Assembly: GCA_036346225.1 (NCBI GenBank)
Contig: JARFIW010001108.1
Span: forward strand, 4,114,501-4,178,500
From: Platerodrilus igneus
Lineage: Eukaryota; Arthropoda; Insecta; Coleoptera; Lycidae
DNA length: 64,000 nt
Reading direction: 5' to 3'
The stretch's first letter is position 1, and every line of letters begins with the position of its first letter. The position numbers and the translations under genes were made by a program. The notes beneath the pieces were generated by a model. That model was not told where the DNA came from. It searched no databases and worked only from the letters and a program-made list of their open reading frames with translations. This document shows positions 62,050 through 64,000 of the stretch, one piece after another.

Positions 62050-64000
62050 TCGCCGACAACATTTTTTACGTTTTGTTTTATTTTCTAATTTTTTTGTATC
62101 GTATTCCTGGGTATGTGTGGATGAGAATAGGCAGGCTGAATTTTTAAAAATGCCCCCTTGGCAGCCGAGATACTATTCCGCACAGGAGAAAGTATTCTTA
62201 AAAAATAATAAAAAGACAATATCTCGGCTGCAAAGAGCATTTTGAAAAATTCAGCTTCTCAATTCTCATCCGCACACGGCCAGGAATACGATGCAAAAAA
62301 GTAGTACAAAAACAAAACAAAAAAGTTTCAGCGGAAAAAAGTATTCCCCAAAAATTTGTCCAACATGACAAAATACACACAGACACAAAATAAAACATTT
62401 TTCAAACGTTTAGCTAGTCAATTTTCATCTTCATACGCCCAGGAACACAATACAATAAGTATCATAACAAAGAACAGTATGCAATAAAAGGTTACAGCGC
62501 CCGCACGGAAGAAATGTCTTATAAAGAATATTTTCTCTTTTTCCGGCACTGCAGCTTTTTGTGTTTTGTTTTTTGTTCTAATTCTTTTTGCATCGTATTC
62601 CTGGGTAAATGTAGATGAAAATGGACCGGCCGAATTTTTGAAAATTCTTTCTTGCCACTCACAATACTTTTCCTCACAGAAATAAAGCTTTCTTAAAACA
62701 TAATAAAAGGACAATATTTAGCCTGCCAAGGACAATTTCAAAAATTCAACCTCTCTCTCATCTACACACGCACAGGAACACGATACAAAAAGAATTAGAA
62801 CAATAAACAATACACAAAACGTTACACCGCTCGGACGGAAGAAAATATTCTTCAAAAACTAAGCCAACATACAAAAATGACCCAGATACCAAAATAAAAC
62901 ATTTTTCAAAAATTTTAACCTGTCGATTTTCATCCCGACACATCCAGGAACACCATACAAAAACTATCAGAACAAAAATAGTAATAAAAAAGGTACAGTT
63001 CCCGCACGCTGTAACGTTTTTGTATTTTGCTTTTGTTCTAATTATTTTTGTATTGTATTTCTGTGTATATTTAGATGAAAATGGACAGGCAGAATTTTTA
63101 AAAATGCCCCCTAGTCAGCCACAATACTGTTCTTCACAGAAAGCTTTCTTACAAGTAATAAAAGGACAAGATTTTGGCTGCCAATGGCATTTTAAAAAAT
63201 TCGGCCTATCCATCTTCATGTACACATACACAGTAACACGATACAAAAAGAATTAGATTAATAAACAACACACAAAAACTACAGTGCCTACACGAAAGAA
63301 ACTATTCCTCAAAAACTTGTTCTAAATGTAAGAATACACAAAGACACAAAATAAAACATTTTTCAAACGTTTAACCTGTCAATTTTTATCTACACACGCC
63401 CAGGAACACAATACAAAAAGTATCAAAACAAGGAACAGTTTTAAAAAAAAGTTACAGCGCCCGCACGCAAGAAATCAATCTTATAAAGAATGTTTTCCTG
63501 TGCGTAAGCTGAAACGTTTTGTTTTGTTTTTGTCTAATTGTTTTTTATCGTATTCCAGGATATGTGCGGATGAGAATGAACAGGTTGAATTTTTGAAAAT
63601 GCCTCCTTGGCAGACGAAATACTATTCCCCAGAAGAAAGCTTTCTTAAAAAATAACGATAGGAGAATATTTCGGCTTCAAAAAGTATTTTTAAAAATTCA
63701 GTCAGTCCATTCTTATCTACACACATCCCGGATTACGTTGCAAAAAGACTTAGAACAAAAACAAAACAAAAAAATTAGAGCGCTTGCACGGAAGAAAACT
63801 TTCTTTAAAAACTTGTCCAACATGCAAAAATACACACAGATACCAAAATAAGACATTTTTCAATAGTTTAACCTGTCAACTTTCATCTACACACACTCTA
63901 GAACACATTACAAAAGTATCAGAACAAGGAACAGTATATAAGAAAAGGTTACAGCGCCCGCACGGGGGTGTATTCCAACAGCGGGCCTCTCGGAATCAAC
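62050..64000. repeat. satellite array, four units of about 457-494 bp with inverted repeats
   Basis: Unit starts, marked by (A)CGTTTTGT..TTTTGTTCTA-type sequence, lie near 62067, 62560, 63017 and 63511, so spacing is 493, 457 and 494. Each unit has a forward arm (CGTATTCCTGGGTATGTGTG, GAATTTTTAAAAATGC, GGCAGCC), its reverse complement about 150 bases later (GCATTTTGAAAAATTC, TCATCCGCACACGGCCAGGA), and a further reversed arm (CACGCCCAGGAACACAATAC) before GTTACAGCGCCCGCACGG. The array continues past the window end. No coding role is evident. Confidence 0.85.

Noticed and set aside
62758..63256. Hydrophobic short frames in the satellite
   Set aside because: Not conserved between satellite units, so not coding.
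62050..64000. CRISPR-like array
   Set aside because: Units are about 457-494 bp with no short repeats and unique spacers, in a eukaryotic context.

Overview
This is a repeat-dominated, AT-rich piece of a eukaryotic, most likely arthropod (insect), genome. The evidence is the load of non-LTR retrotransposons, Gypsy-like and BEL/Pao-like LTR elements, a Penelope-like fragment, a Polinton-type DNA polymerase B fragment, tRNA-headed SINEs and nested insertions with target-site duplications. There are no operons, no Shine-Dalgarno-led gene clusters and no tRNA or rRNA genes. Only one reading frame, 16146-16815, looks like host coding sequence (a single exon of an unidentified gene). Species cannot be named from the sequence.

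Layout. 1-5312: a decayed sense-strand LINE (RTE-like), split by a 2.1 kb LTR-like insertion with TG...CA ends. 5415-5790: Penelope-like reverse transcriptase fragment. 7207-9466: antisense LINE copy carrying a SINE. 9682-12600: a duplicated repeat whose second copy is split by a 1.5 kb foldback element. 12766-12940 and 17085-17350: GT/AC-rich simple repeats. 17358-23695: a short LTR element whose upstream LTR is split by a 4.97 kb full-length antisense LINE. 23700-28235: further repeats, a SINE with a perfect 16 bp target duplication, a second copy of the short LTR element, and a LINE tail.

28800-35368 is the centrepiece: an antisense Gypsy-type LTR retrotransposon with two 523 bp LTRs that look identical by eye, a 4 bp ATAA target duplication, a tRNA-Leu-type primer site and a polypurine tract. 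Downstream of gag, protease, reverse transcriptase, RNase H and integrase it encodes an OARD1-like macro domain (ADP-ribose binding/hydrolysis fold) followed by a CCCH zinc finger. A much older relative at 57971-61505 keeps the same integrase-macro-CCCH order, so the module belongs to the lineage and is not a chance insertion. A third trace of that older family is a split LTR at 43679-45383.

38370-42688: another antisense LTR element (tRNA-Lys-type primer site, AATG target duplication, zinc-knuckle Gag). 43679-45383: an LTR of the macro-domain family interrupted by an LTR relative of the 38370 element. 45540-45680: mariner-like transposase fragment. 45946-48326: sense LINE. 48349-49188: Polinton-type PolB remnant. 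50286-51090: 5' part of a zinc-finger non-LTR element. 52770-55535: BEL/Pao-like gag/protease remnant plus a membrane-anchor-like segment. 55680-56167: simple repeat and two consecutive SINEs. 62050-64000: four roughly 457-494 bp satellite units with internal inverted repeats, running off the window end.

Coordinates of decayed elements are estimates made by eye. Families were assigned from motifs and remembered family features, without database searches.
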